Part shown: in pieces, positions 8,353 through 16,433 of the stretch
Position numbering within the stretch: position 1 is the first letter of the stretch
Layout of the letters: the number at the start of each line of letters is the position of its first letter
Source of the DNA: Streptomyces sannanensis
GTDB lineage: Bacteria > Actinomycetota > Actinomycetes > Streptomycetales > Streptomycetaceae
DNA length: 64,000 bases
Reading direction: 5' to 3'
Assembly (NCBI RefSeq): GCF_039536205.1
Contig: NZ_BAAAYL010000001.1
Location: 5,580,001 to 5,644,000, forward strand
Notes under the pieces: generated by a model
Seen by the model: only the letters and a program-made list of their open reading frames with translations
Database searches by the model: none
Told to the model about the DNA's origin: nothing
Made by a program: the position numbers and the translations under genes

Positions 8353-8853
8353 ATGACCAGCAAGCCCGCGCAGTTCGACGAGCTGGACCGCAAGATCCTT
8401 GCGGCTCTGATCGCGAACGCCAGAACGAGCTTCAACGAGATCGGCGCGACCGTCGGCCTCTCGGCCACCGCGGTCAAACGCCGGGTCGACAAGATGCGTG
8501 AGGCCGATCTGATCACAGGGTTCACCGCCACAGTGCGTCCGTCCGCGCTCGGCTGGCGCACCGAAGCGTATGTGGAGGTGTACTGCGACAGTGCCGCGCC
8601 GCCCCGGCGGCTGGCCGAGGTGGTGCGCAACTATCCGGAGATCGTGGCGGCCATGACCGTGACCGGCGGCGCCGACGCGCTTCTGCATGTCAGGGCCACC
8701 GATGTCGGGCACTTCGAGGAGGTGCTCGAGCGCATCCGGACCGAGCCCTTCATCCGCAAGACGATCAGTTACATGGTCCTGTCGCACCTGCTCACCGGCA
8801 GTTCCGAGGCCGCCGGCGGGGCGGCGGCCGGTGACGCAGCGAATCCGCGCTGA
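8353..8853 (+). CDS. Lrp/AsnC-family transcriptional regulator
   Basis: 166 residues. N-terminal HTH: LDRKILAALIANARTSFNEIGATVGLSATAVKRRVDKM, the standard Lrp helix-turn-helix; a beta-sheet RAM domain follows (VEVYCDS, AAMTVTGGADALLHVRATD), which in this family binds amino acids and drives octamer assembly. It lies 120 bases upstream of, and in the same direction as, the dimethylargininase/ornithine aminotransferase pair, so an arginine- or ornithine-sensing role is a reasonable inference. A palindromic candidate operator sits in the gap. Confidence 0.85.
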   Translation: MTSKPAQFDELDRKILAALIANARTSFNEIGATVGLSATAVKRRVDKMREADLITGFTATVRPSALGWRTEAYVEVYCDSAAPPRRLAEVVRNYPEIVAAMTVTGGADALLHVRATDVGHFEEVLERIRTEPFIRKTISYMVLSHLLTGSSEAAGGAAAGDAANPR

Positions 8854-8862
8854 GGAACCCTT

Positions 8863-8891
8863 CTGCGCAGCATCGCTGCGTGGATGCGCAG
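8863..8891. promoter_or_regulatory. Inverted repeat, candidate Lrp-type operator
   Basis: CTGCGCA (8863-8869) and TGCGCAG (8885-8891) form a perfect 7-base inverted repeat with 15 bases between, in the short gap between the Lrp gene and the dimethylargininase start. Lrp/AsnC proteins bind such dyads, and the location suits local control of the downstream operon. Binding itself is inference. Confidence 0.4.
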
Positions 8892-8974
8892 CTGTGGTTT
8901 CTTGTCGCCCGTGTCCTCCGCTTCCTACCGTTTGCAGTGCCCCAGGAGCCCCCAGGAAGCGGAGGAACCCCTCT

Positions 8975-9787
8975 GTGCCCACCAGCCGTGTGCCGTGCCC
9001 CCGGCGCTATCTGGCCTGCGATCCCAGATACTTCGACGTGCAGTACGCCATCAACCCCTGGATGCGTGAGGACGCGCAGGTCGACGTCGGTCTCGCCCGA
9101 CACCAGTGGGAGACGTTGATCCAGGCCTACCGCGACCACGGCCACACGGTGGAGACCGTGGAGCCGGTCGAGGGCCTGCCGGACATGGTCTTCGCCGCCA
9201 ACGCGGCGCTCGTCGTGGAGGGCCGGGTCTTCGGCTCCCGCTTCCACGCGCCCCAGCGGCAGCCGGAGACGGCGGCGTACGAGAACTGGTTCAAGGCCGC
9301 CGGATTCGACGTCCACGAGCCGGAGTCGGTGTGCGAGGGCGAGGGCGACCTCGTGCCGACGGGCCGCTTCATTCTGGCCGGCACCGGCTTCCGCACGACA
9401 CGGGAGGCGCACCGGGAGGTCCAGGAGTTCTTCGGCGTGCCGACGATCGGCCTGCAGCTCGTGGACCCGCGTTTCTACCACCTGGACACCGCGTTGTTCG
9501 TCCTCGACGACGAGAACATCGCCTACTACCCGCAGGCGTTCTCCGCCGGCAGCCGTGACGTGCTCGAGCGCCTCTACCCGGACGCCGTGATCGCCACCCC
9601 GGACGACGCCATGGCGTTCGGACTCAACTCCGTCTCCGACGGACGCCATGTCTTCGTCGCCCCGCAGGCGCACGGCCTCATCGAGCAACTCGCCCGCCGC
9701 GGATACGTTCCCGTCCCCGTCGACCTGTCGGAGTTCCAGAAGGCCGGCGGAGGCATCAAGTGCTGCACCCAGGAGATCAGGCCATGA
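8975..9787 (+). CDS. ddaH: Dimethylargininase / amidinotransferase-fold hydrolase
   Basis: 270 residues, GTG start nine bases after GGAGGA. It has the guanidine-modifying enzyme fold: PDMVFAANAALV (substrate Asp/Phe/Asn strand), FYHLDTALFVLD (catalytic His region) and the C-terminal GGGIKCCTQE with the nucleophile Cys (263). DDAH hydrolyses N-omega-methylated arginines to citrulline and (di)methylamine; close actinobacterial relatives have been annotated interchangeably as arginine deiminase-like. Its stop overlaps the next gene's ATG (ATGA), so it is translationally coupled to ornithine aminotransferase, which points to arginine/ornithine catabolism. Confidence 0.8.
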   Translation: MPTSRVPCPRRYLACDPRYFDVQYAINPWMREDAQVDVGLARHQWETLIQAYRDHGHTVETVEPVEGLPDMVFAANAALVVEGRVFGSRFHAPQRQPETAAYENWFKAAGFDVHEPESVCEGEGDLVPTGRFILAGTGFRTTREAHREVQEFFGVPTIGLQLVDPRFYHLDTALFVLDDENIAYYPQAFSAGSRDVLERLYPDAVIATPDDAMAFGLNSVSDGRHVFVAPQAHGLIEQLARRGYVPVPVDLSEFQKAGGGIKCCTQEIRP

Positions 9788-11007
9788 CCGCACCCGCCAC
9801 CGTCACCCCCCGCTCCTCGGCGGAGCTGATCCGCGCGGAAGAGCCGGTACTCGCCCACAACTACCACCCGCTGCCCGTGGTCGTCGCCCACGCCGAGGGC
9901 GTCTGGGTCGAGGACGTCGAGGGGTGTCGCTACCTCGACATGCTGGCCGGCTATTCGGCGCTCAACTTCGGCCACCGCCACCCGGCGCTGATCGAGGCCG
10001 CGCACCGCCAGCTCGACCAGGTCACCCTCACCTCGCGGGCCTTCCACAACGACCGCCTCGCCGGCTTCGCCGAGGGCCTGGCCCAGCTCACGGGCCTCGA
10101 CATGGTCCTGCCGATGAACACCGGTGCGGAGGCGGTGGAGAGCGGCATCAAGGTCGCCCGCAAGTGGGCGTACGAAGTGAAGGGCGTACCGGCGGACCGG
10201 GCGACGATCGTCGTGGCCGGCGGCAACTTCCACGGCCGTACGACCACCATCGTGAGCTTCTCCGACGACCCGACCGCCCGTGACGGCTTCGGCCCGTTCA
10301 CCCCGGGCTTCCGTGTCGTGCCCTACAACGACCTCGCGGCGCTGGAAGCCGCCGTGGACGAGACCACGGCCGCCGTCCTGATCGAGCCGATCCAGGGGGA
10401 GGCGGGCGTCGTCATTCCCGACGACGGTTATCTGACGGGTGTACGCGAACTGACCCGGCGGGCGGGGTGCCTGTTCATCGCCGACGAGATCCAGTCCGGG
10501 CTGGGGCGTACGGGCACCACCCTGGCCGTCGACCACGAGTCCGTGCGGCCGGACGTACTGCTGCTCGGCAAGGCGCTGGGTGGCGGCATCGTCCCGGTCT
10601 CCGCCGTCGTCGCCTGCCGCGAGGTCCTCGGAGTCCTGCGCCCGGGCGAGCACGGCTCCACCTTCGGCGGCAACCCGCTGTCCGCCGCGGTCGGTTCGGC
10701 CGTCGTCGACCTGCTGGCGACCGGTGAGTTCCAGCGCCGGGCCGCGGAGCTGGGCGAGGTCCTCGGCAGCGGCCTGGCCGCACTCACCGGCAAGGGCATC
10801 ACGGGCTACCGCGCCCGGGGCCTGTGGGCCGGCGTCGACGTGGACCCCGCGATCGGCACCGGGCGCGAGATCAGCGAACGCCTGATGCGCGAGGGCGTCC
10901 TGGTCAAGGACACCCACGGTTCCACGATCCGCCTGGCCCCGCCCCTGACGATCACGCAGGAGGAACTGGAGTCGGCACTGGCCTCCTTGGCGAAGGTGCT
11001 GGCCTAG
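9784..11007 (+). CDS. rocD: Ornithine-oxo-acid aminotransferase
   Basis: 407 residues, complete. Class III aminotransferase: MNTGAEAVESGIKVARKW (cofactor phosphate loop), GGNFHGRT, FIADEIQSGLGRTG (Asp234 contacting the PLP ring nitrogen) and LLLGKALGGG with Lys263 as the Schiff-base lysine. The FHGRT and YSALNFGHRHP stretches match ornithine delta-aminotransferases, which convert ornithine and 2-oxoglutarate to glutamate-5-semialdehyde and glutamate. Coupled by ATGA overlap to the dimethylargininase gene; together with the Lrp gene they form an arginine-derivative catabolic locus. Confidence 0.9.
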   Translation: MTAPATVTPRSSAELIRAEEPVLAHNYHPLPVVVAHAEGVWVEDVEGCRYLDMLAGYSALNFGHRHPALIEAAHRQLDQVTLTSRAFHNDRLAGFAEGLAQLTGLDMVLPMNTGAEAVESGIKVARKWAYEVKGVPADRATIVVAGGNFHGRTTTIVSFSDDPTARDGFGPFTPGFRVVPYNDLAALEAAVDETTAAVLIEPIQGEAGVVIPDDGYLTGVRELTRRAGCLFIADEIQSGLGRTGTTLAVDHESVRPDVLLLGKALGGGIVPVSAVVACREVLGVLRPGEHGSTFGGNPLSAAVGSAVVDLLATGEFQRRAAELGEVLGSGLAALTGKGITGYRARGLWAGVDVDPAIGTGREISERLMREGVLVKDTHGSTIRLAPPLTITQEELESALASLAKVLA

Positions 11008-11120
11008 AAGACCGATGAAGATCTTGCTCCTGCCGCCTGACTCGCCCCGGATTGCGGGTAAATGTCAATCGCCATGAACCGGTGCAAGCCGGGCGCGATT
11101 TCAAGATCTTCAGGACACTC

Positions 11121-11298
11121 CTAGGGCGTGTTTCGAAAGTCCCGCCTGGTCGGGAACGCCCGGCACGCACGCTCGCCGCGTTGTCGGTCGTCGGCGCAGC
11201 CCGCTGCGCTCTCCTCCCTCCGCCTTGCGATCGCACGCACCAGACGCCCCCGACCCCGCCCTCCGGGCGGACGACGCCACTTTCGAAACACGCCCTAG
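11121..11298. mobile_element. 178-bp MITE with 20-bp perfect terminal inverted repeats
   Basis: CTAGGGCGTGTTTCGAAAGT (11121-11140) is the exact reverse complement of ACTTTCGAAACACGCCCTAG (11279-11298). The interior has no coding potential. The outer CTAG on each side looks like a duplicated CTAG/TA target as made by IS5-group (IS427-like) transposases, so a full-length IS elsewhere could mobilise it. It lies between rocD and the interrupted acetyltransferase and may end or alter transcription. Confidence 0.75.
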
Positions 11299-11689
11299 TG
11301 AGCGCGAGGGCGACGTGCCCGTGGGCAAACCGAGTTGACGCCCCGGGTACGTCCCGGTTTTCTTCCAGCATGTCTGATCTTCGTATGGAACAGCCGGACT
11401 CCGACGCCGAGTTCGAGGACTGGCAGTACGTCCACAACACGATCATCCCCACCCACATCCTGTCCCTGGACGAGATACGGGAACGGGCACGGCGCAACCA
11501 CCTGGAGGTCGCGTACCTCGGCGACGTCCTGGTGGGCTGCAGCACGGTGCGCCCGCCGGACGAGACGTTGACGGCCACGGTGATCGCCCGCGTGCTCCCC
11601 GCTCACCGTGGCCGGGGGTCTCCACCTGCTGGTCCTGGAAGTCGGGTAAGTGAGCGTAACCATGTATGAGTGTGTGTCGTTGTCAGAGC

Positions 11690-12265
11690 GTGAATCTGAC
11701 GGAATGGGCGAAGACGCAGGGCGTGCATCCGCAGACCGCGTATCGCTGGTTCCATGAGGGGACGTTGCCGGTACCGGCTCAGCGCGTCGGGCCACGCACG
11801 ATCCTGGTGAACATCGACGCGAACACCACGCCCGAGGCCATCGGAGGTCTGGGCCTGTATGCCCGCGTGTCCTCGCACGATCAGAAGACCGATCTGGAAC
11901 GCCAGGTCGCGCGGCTGTCGGCGTGGGCAGCGAAGGCCGGTCACCGAGTCGTTCGTGTCGAGGCGGAGATCGCTTCCGGGATGAACGGCTGCCGTTCCAA
12001 GGCTCGACGTCTGCTGGCCGACCCGAACGTGACCACCGTGGTGGTGGAGCACAAGGACCGGCTCGGCCGGATGAACGTCGAGCTCGTCGAGGCCGCCTTG
12101 TCCGCGACGGGCCGTCGCCTGCTGGTACTGGACGACGGCGAGGTCGAAGACGACCTGGTGCGGGACATGGTGGAAGTACTGACGTCGTTCTGCGCCCGCC
12201 TGTACGGGCGCAGGTCGGCGAAGAACCGCGCCCGCAAGGCACTGGAAGCCGCCGAACATGGCTGA
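11690..12265 (+). CDS. tnpA: IS607-family serine transposase
   Basis: 191 residues from GTG 11690; an in-frame ATG at 11666 would add eight residues. N-terminal MerR-like HTH for DNA binding: LTEWAKTQGVHPQTAYRWFHEG. A small serine-recombinase catalytic domain follows: LYARVSSHDQKTDLERQ with nucleophile Ser61, then VVEHKDRLGR (Arg residues of the active site) and a C-terminal helix rich in basic residues. IS607 transposases excise and integrate the element as a circular dsDNA intermediate. The stop overlaps the tnpB ATG by eight bases. Confidence 0.85.
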   Translation: MNLTEWAKTQGVHPQTAYRWFHEGTLPVPAQRVGPRTILVNIDANTTPEAIGGLGLYARVSSHDQKTDLERQVARLSAWAAKAGHRVVRVEAEIASGMNGCRSKARRLLADPNVTTVVVEHKDRLGRMNVELVEAALSATGRRLLVLDDGEVEDDLVRDMVEVLTSFCARLYGRRSAKNRARKALEAAEHG

Positions 12266-13886
12266 CCTCCGCCCGATCGCCGCGCCGTTCGTCGCTCTCG
12301 GCCCGTCCGGTGTGGCGGTACGTACCCGGCTGGGGGACCTCACGCCCGAGGATGAGAAGGTTCTGCGCTTGGTGGGTGCGCACCTGGGCTCGCTCGCCTC
12401 GAAGGACCTCAAGGCGCGTTGCGCTGACGGCCTGGAGCACTCCACAGAGTCATGGGCGGCCCGTAAGCGCGACCTGACGGCCGAGTCGTCGTCCAGGTGG
12501 GCCGGGTCGATCACGAAGGCCACGCATGACCAGTGGGCGCTCGCCCGGCGCGGCCAGGCCGCGCACGTCCAGTCCCTCGAAGCCGGTATCACGACGATCC
12601 GGCACCGGCTGTCGATGCCGGTCGGGGAGAAGGGCACCAAGCGGGCTCCGGGCGGCTACCGCTCCGCGCAGGAGTGGTTCCACAAAGCACGCCGCCTGCA
12701 TGTCCTGGAGGACCGGCTCGACCAGGTTCGGGCCGACCGGGGAGCGGGCCGGGTGCATGTCGTGCGTGGCGGTAAACGTCTGCTGGGCACCCGTCACAAC
12801 CTCGACAAGGCGCAGCTCACCGAGGCTGAGTGGCGTGAGCGGTGGGAAGCCGGGCGCTGGTTGCTCCAGGCGGACGGCGAGTCGGGGAAAAGGTTCGGCA
12901 ACGAGACGATCCGCATCACGCCCGAGGGCGAAGTGTCGATCAAGCTCCCGGCCCCGCGCGCCGACCTGGCGAACGCCAAGCACGGCCGGTACGTACTCGC
13001 TGCGAAGGTGCGGTTCCCTCACCGGGGGCAGGAGTGGGCCGACCGTGTGGAGGCGAACCGGGCCGTGGCCTACCGCATCCACTACGACACGCGACGCGGG
13101 CGCTGGTACGTGGACGCCTCCTGGCAGATCCCTCCCACCAAGACCATCCCGCTCGAAGCCGCCCTCGCCGATGGCGTGATCGGCGTGGACACCAACGCCG
13201 ACCACCTCGCCGCATGGCGCCTCGACACTCACGGTAACCCGATCGGCCGGCCGCGCCGGTTCTTCTTCGACCTGTCTCGAGGCGCCCAGCACCGCGACGC
13301 CCAGGTACGGCACGCCCTCACGCGGCTGCTGAACTGGGCCAAGACCTGTGGCGTCAAAGCCATCGCGGTCGAAGACCTCGACTTCCAGGCCGAGAAAACC
13401 AGAGAGAAGCACGGGCGCAAGCGCCGATTCCGGCAACTCATCTCCAGCATGCCGACCGGCAAGCTCCGCGCCCGGCTGACCTCCATGGCCGACGCCACAG
13501 GTATCGCAATCATTGCCGTGGACCCGGCCTACACCAGCAAGTGGGGCGCCCAGCACTGGCAAAAGCCGCTGGCCAGCCCCACCCGTAAGACCACCCGGCA
13601 CGATGCGGCGAGCATCGCGATCGGGCGACGCGCCCAGGGGCACCCGATCCGGCGACGGACGACACCGCCCCGTGCACACCAGAGCGATGTGCACGGGTAT
13701 CGGACCGTCCAGGCCGACCGGCGTGCCCCTGGGCGTGAGGGACCCCGCCCCCGCATCCCCGGACCACGGACACGATCCGTGCCGCCGGACGCGGCGAGTA
13801 CGCGGGCAACCAGGACATCCACAACCGTTCGGGGTGTCCGCAGTGACCAGGTATGGGTCCAAGACTCACTCCTGCTCACTGATTAG
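12258..13886 (+). CDS. tnpB: TnpB-family protein of the IS607-type element, no zinc ribbon
   Basis: 542 residues, longer than the ~400-residue norm. RuvC-like catalytic residues are visible: Asp311 (GVIGVDTNADH), Glu372 (IAVEDLDF) and Asp449 (TTRHDAASIAIG). Between the last two, where most TnpBs carry a four-cysteine ribbon, this one reads VDPAYTSKWGAQHWQKPL with no cysteine. The other two acidic motifs are conserved, so nuclease activity is plausible. The first 190 residues are a distinct helical region rich in Arg/Lys. The final ~90 residues are Pro/Arg-rich and overlap the element's 3' end, where the guide RNA would be encoded. TnpBs cut DNA next to a short motif at donor sites to keep the element. 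Confidence 0.8.
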   Translation: MADLRPIAAPFVALGPSGVAVRTRLGDLTPEDEKVLRLVGAHLGSLASKDLKARCADGLEHSTESWAARKRDLTAESSSRWAGSITKATHDQWALARRGQAAHVQSLEAGITTIRHRLSMPVGEKGTKRAPGGYRSAQEWFHKARRLHVLEDRLDQVRADRGAGRVHVVRGGKRLLGTRHNLDKAQLTEAEWRERWEAGRWLLQADGESGKRFGNETIRITPEGEVSIKLPAPRADLANAKHGRYVLAAKVRFPHRGQEWADRVEANRAVAYRIHYDTRRGRWYVDASWQIPPTKTIPLEAALADGVIGVDTNADHLAAWRLDTHGNPIGRPRRFFFDLSRGAQHRDAQVRHALTRLLNWAKTCGVKAIAVEDLDFQAEKTREKHGRKRRFRQLISSMPTGKLRARLTSMADATGIAIIAVDPAYTSKWGAQHWQKPLASPTRKTTRHDAASIAIGRRAQGHPIRRRTTPPRAHQSDVHGYRTVQADRRAPGREGPRPRIPGPRTRSVPPDAASTRATRTSTTVRGVRSDQVWVQDSLLLTD

Positions 13887-14237
13887 GAACGGTTCGGTGA
13901 GGAAATCTATGCGCGCGGGCTCGACCGGGCGCGGGAGCTGGGTGCCGAGGCGATCGAGACCGTCGTCCTGTCCTCCAACGAGGACGGGCTGAGGTTCGCG
14001 CTGAAGCACGGATTCGTCGAGACCGAGCGTTATCTGCTGCCGGGGGACACCATCCCCTGGGTCGACTTGCGACTCGCCTGACAAGGCCCGATCCGGCCGG
14101 ATCGCGCGCCGCCGGGCCCGCACGGCGAGTGGGACAGGGAGATGTGAGCGCCCGACGTGGTCCGGACCGACGGCCCGGGGCCGGGCAACGCCGGCGCCAA
14201 CACCGCCGCCGACCTGAACGGCCACGGCCCGGATGCC

Positions 14238-14271
14238 GAAGCCCCTCAGCCGTGACCGGCCGGGGGGCTTC
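14238..14271. terminator. Rho-independent-type hairpin between convergent genes
   Basis: GAAGCCCC (14238-14245) pairs with GGGGCTTC (14264-14271) around an 18-base loop that can pair further (GGCCGG). It lies between the end of the acetyltransferase gene (plus) and the end of the beta-propeller gene (minus), fitting a bidirectional terminator. Confidence 0.6.
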
Positions 14272-14287
14272 ACGATGTGGAGGGGGT

Positions 14288-15664
14288 TCAGTCGGAGGTG
14301 ATGTTGACCACGGCGGAGCCATAGGCACTGGCGTGCCGCGCGTCGCCCGCATACTGGACGGTGTACTGGACATCGCCCTTGGCCTTTGGACGGTCGGTGT
14401 AGCGGAACGTGCCGTCCGCGGCGACGGTCGCGGACCCGATCAGCGTGCCCTCACCCGCCAAGGGGTCGTCGAGCCGCCAGATGTCGACGGTGTTTCCTGC
14501 GCCGAACCCCACGGCCGCTTCGAGCTTTCCGGTGAGAGTGAGTTCGTGGTTCCGGGGCGACGAAGCGGGTTCCTGCACGGTGACCGTGGTGGCAACCTGC
14601 GGGTGGTCCAGGACCTGCAGCGTCAGGGACGAGGAGCTGCTGTCCTTGGTGACCGCGAAAACCCTGCTGTCGTCCGGAGCCCAGGCCAGACCGGCGGACT
14701 GGAGGGTATTGGTGGTGTAGGGGGAAGACGCCGGGAAGTCCCAGGTCTTGAAGGCAGCGGAGTCGCCCGGCGTGAACAGGTGGACGTCGGGGGAGTGGGC
14801 GCCGTCGACGCCCGCCGCGATCGTGCCGTCGGGGGAGATGGCCACCGCGTTGGGGTAGTGGCTGGTGGTGTAGCGGCCGTCGTCCGACAGGTCGGCGGTG
14901 CGGAACGCCTGGTGGTAATAGGGCGAGGCGCAGGCGACCACAACCCGCCCGCCGTCCGGTGCCAAGGCGAGGTCCTGCAGGCTCGCGCACCCGTCCGGCC
15001 CTGGATTGACGCGCTTGGCCTGTGCGTCGGCCTGGCCGGAACTCACGTCGTACACCGCAAGGGCGGCGTAGTTGCCGTCGGACTCGGCGGCGACGAGGGT
15101 GTCCGGATCCTGTGGCGCGGCGGCCAGGCGGGGCGCGCCTCGGAACGTGTCGAGGCCCTGGCCCCGCTCGACGACCGGCTCGGCGCCGCTCAGGTCCAGG
15201 GAGCCGAGGGCGCCGTGCCACGTGTCGGTGCTGTAGCCGAACCAGATCTTCCCCCCGGCCAGCGCCAGCGAGGTCGGACCGGCGTAGACGCCTGCGCCGG
15301 TGCCGGTGTCGTACCGGGCGGTCTCCTGCAGTGTGACGGTGTCGATTGCGGCGATCGCACCGGCGTCCCGGAGTGCCACGTACAGCGTTCTGGAGTCGCT
15401 GGAAAGCGCGAGGCCCCACGCGCCGGCCTCGCCGCTGATCTGCTTCACGACCTGGCCCGTGTAGTCGGTCACCAGAACGTTGCCACCGAACGGGTCACTG
15501 AGGAACACCTGCTGATGGGCTCCGTCGACAGCCATGTGTCGATACGAGCTGATCGGCAGTGAGGTACTGGTGTCCGCGGCGGCCGTGGTAGTTCCGAAGC
15601 CGAGGAGCGTCAGGCCCAGGGCGGCGGAGAGTGCTGTCCTTTCGGCGAACTGTTTTATGCGCAA
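14288..15664 (-). CDS. Secreted YncE/YVTN-type beta-propeller protein with Ig-like tail
   Basis: 458 residues. Sec signal peptide: basic start, hydrophobic run ALSAALGLTLLGFG, then TTTAAADT cleavage region. The body has repeated beta-propeller strands of the YVTN kind (VFLSDPFGGNVLVTDY, LALSSDSRTLYVALRDAGAIAAID, LALAPDGGRVVVACA, VAISPDGTIAAG, LAWAPDDSRVFAVTKDS), about seven units. The last ~100 residues (VTVQEPASSPRNHELTLTGKL ... FRYTDRPKAKGDVQYTVQYAGD) form an Ig/Big-3-like domain. No membrane anchor, so probably released or wall-bound. No catalytic residues recognised; such proteins often mediate adhesion or protein contacts. Confidence 0.7.
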   Translation of the reverse strand: MRIKQFAERTALSAALGLTLLGFGTTTAAADTSTSLPISSYRHMAVDGAHQQVFLSDPFGGNVLVTDYTGQVVKQISGEAGAWGLALSSDSRTLYVALRDAGAIAAIDTVTLQETARYDTGTGAGVYAGPTSLALAGGKIWFGYSTDTWHGALGSLDLSGAEPVVERGQGLDTFRGAPRLAAAPQDPDTLVAAESDGNYAALAVYDVSSGQADAQAKRVNPGPDGCASLQDLALAPDGGRVVVACASPYYHQAFRTADLSDDGRYTTSHYPNAVAISPDGTIAAGVDGAHSPDVHLFTPGDSAAFKTWDFPASSPYTTNTLQSAGLAWAPDDSRVFAVTKDSSSSSLTLQVLDHPQVATTVTVQEPASSPRNHELTLTGKLEAAVGFGAGNTVDIWRLDDPLAGEGTLIGSATVAADGTFRYTDRPKAKGDVQYTVQYAGDARHASAYGSAVVNITSD

Positions 15665-15976
15665 GTGGGATCGTCCCCTCCAGTAGGACTTCTGCGAGCT
15701 CCGCAGAAGGCATGGCGAGCAGAGCGGTTCGGCGCTCTGGCCTCACCGCCACTGTCTTGATCGCAGACTATGGGTTGCCTCTGACAACGCGGCCTCCACG
15801 ACCAGGAGTTGCCCGGGGGTGCCCACCGGAGGCCCGGGCAACCGTGGTGGCCATGCTGCCGGAGGAACTGATCAGCCCTGACGATCGGGCAAAGCTTCGG
15901 CAGGCCGCCGGACTCTTGTGAGGTTTCTGCGTTCAGGCCGCCTGCGGGACAGCAGGGGTTAGCGTGCGCGTTTCAC
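15665..15976. other. Intergenic stretch with a strong hairpin and an ORF tail
   Basis: No convincing gene. GTTGCCCGGG (15808-15817) pairs perfectly with CCCGGGCAAC (15833-15842), a strong stem-loop that could terminate transcription. Downstream, a plus-strand frame ends at 15921 with MLPEELISPDDRAKLRQAAG, which looks like the tail of a real protein, but the rest of the gene is absent. I could not assign it. Confidence 0.4.
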
Positions 15977-16277
15977 TTGTCGCAGTGTCCGGATCTTGAT
16001 GTGAAAAGCGAATCCCTGCTGCGCGACCAGGCCGAGGTGTTCGGCCCGGTGGCCTCCACCCCGACCGCGTGGCGGCTGCTGGCCGGTATCGACCCCACTG
16101 CACTGCGGCACTGCGCACGGCCCGCGCCGCCGCCCGGGAGGGTCGCCTGGCTGCAGGCCGCCGAGACCGTCAGTGGCATCCCCGCAGCCCAAGCGCATCT
16201 TCGCAACCTGGCCCTGGCGGCACGAACTGACCAGCGCATTCGCCCGCCTGGCGGCCCTGCCACGGCCGGCCACCTGA
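15977..16277 (+). pseudogene. IS1380-family transposase remnant with internal deletion
   Basis: A ~300-base relic. The first part reads LLRDQAEVFGPVASTPTAWR followed by LLAGID, the characteristic early segment of IS1380 transposases. After AAETVSGIPAA the frame shifts and the sequence jumps to IFATWPWRHELTSAFARLAA and the stop at 16277, which is the typical C-terminus of the same family. More than 300 central residues, including the DDE catalytic core, are missing. It is a different lineage from the intact IS1380 element at 27-29 kb. Non-functional. Confidence 0.7.
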
Positions 16278-16433
16278 ACCGCGGCACCCGTACCTGCCCA
16301 CCCACAACCTGAGGAAACCGGAGCACCCGACCCACGCGTCGGGCCTCGGCCATGCCCACCCGGCCACGAGCAACCAAAACCACCGCTTCAGCGAGATCAG
16401 ACCGGCTCAGCCACCCGAAGCGAAACAGGGAGG

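Larger units (their letters stand above)
11619..13892 (+). mobile_element. IS607-type element (serine transposase TnpA + TnpB)
   Basis: About 2.27 kb between the two halves of an acetyltransferase gene. GG occurs at both junctions (11617-11618 and 13891-13892), as expected for IS607 elements, which insert at GG without terminal inverted repeats or longer target duplications. It carries an overlapping tnpA-tnpB pair; both frames look intact. Confidence 0.8.
11370..14081 (+). pseudogene. GNAT-family acetyltransferase, split by the IS607-type element
   Basis: The first part (11370-11618, 83 codons) begins MSDLRMEQPDSDAEFEDWQ and runs through a GNAT beta-strand set to VIARVLPAHRGRG, the acetyl-CoA P-loop (R-x-x-G-x-G/A). 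The second part resumes at 13893 as FGEEIYARGLDRARELGAE, then ETVVLSSNEDGLRFALKHGF and ends WVDLRLA at 14081. The two parts are in the same frame, and joining CGG-GGG to TTC restores an unbroken GNAT domain, so the gene was intact until the element inserted. The acceptor substrate is unknown. If the element excises precisely the gene would be restored. Confidence 0.85.

Noticed and set aside
7321..8982. Extending the TPR-like gene upstream to 8982 on the minus strand
   Set aside because: The extra part is antisense to the Lrp gene and lacks a ribosome site; ATG 8079 gives the natural start.
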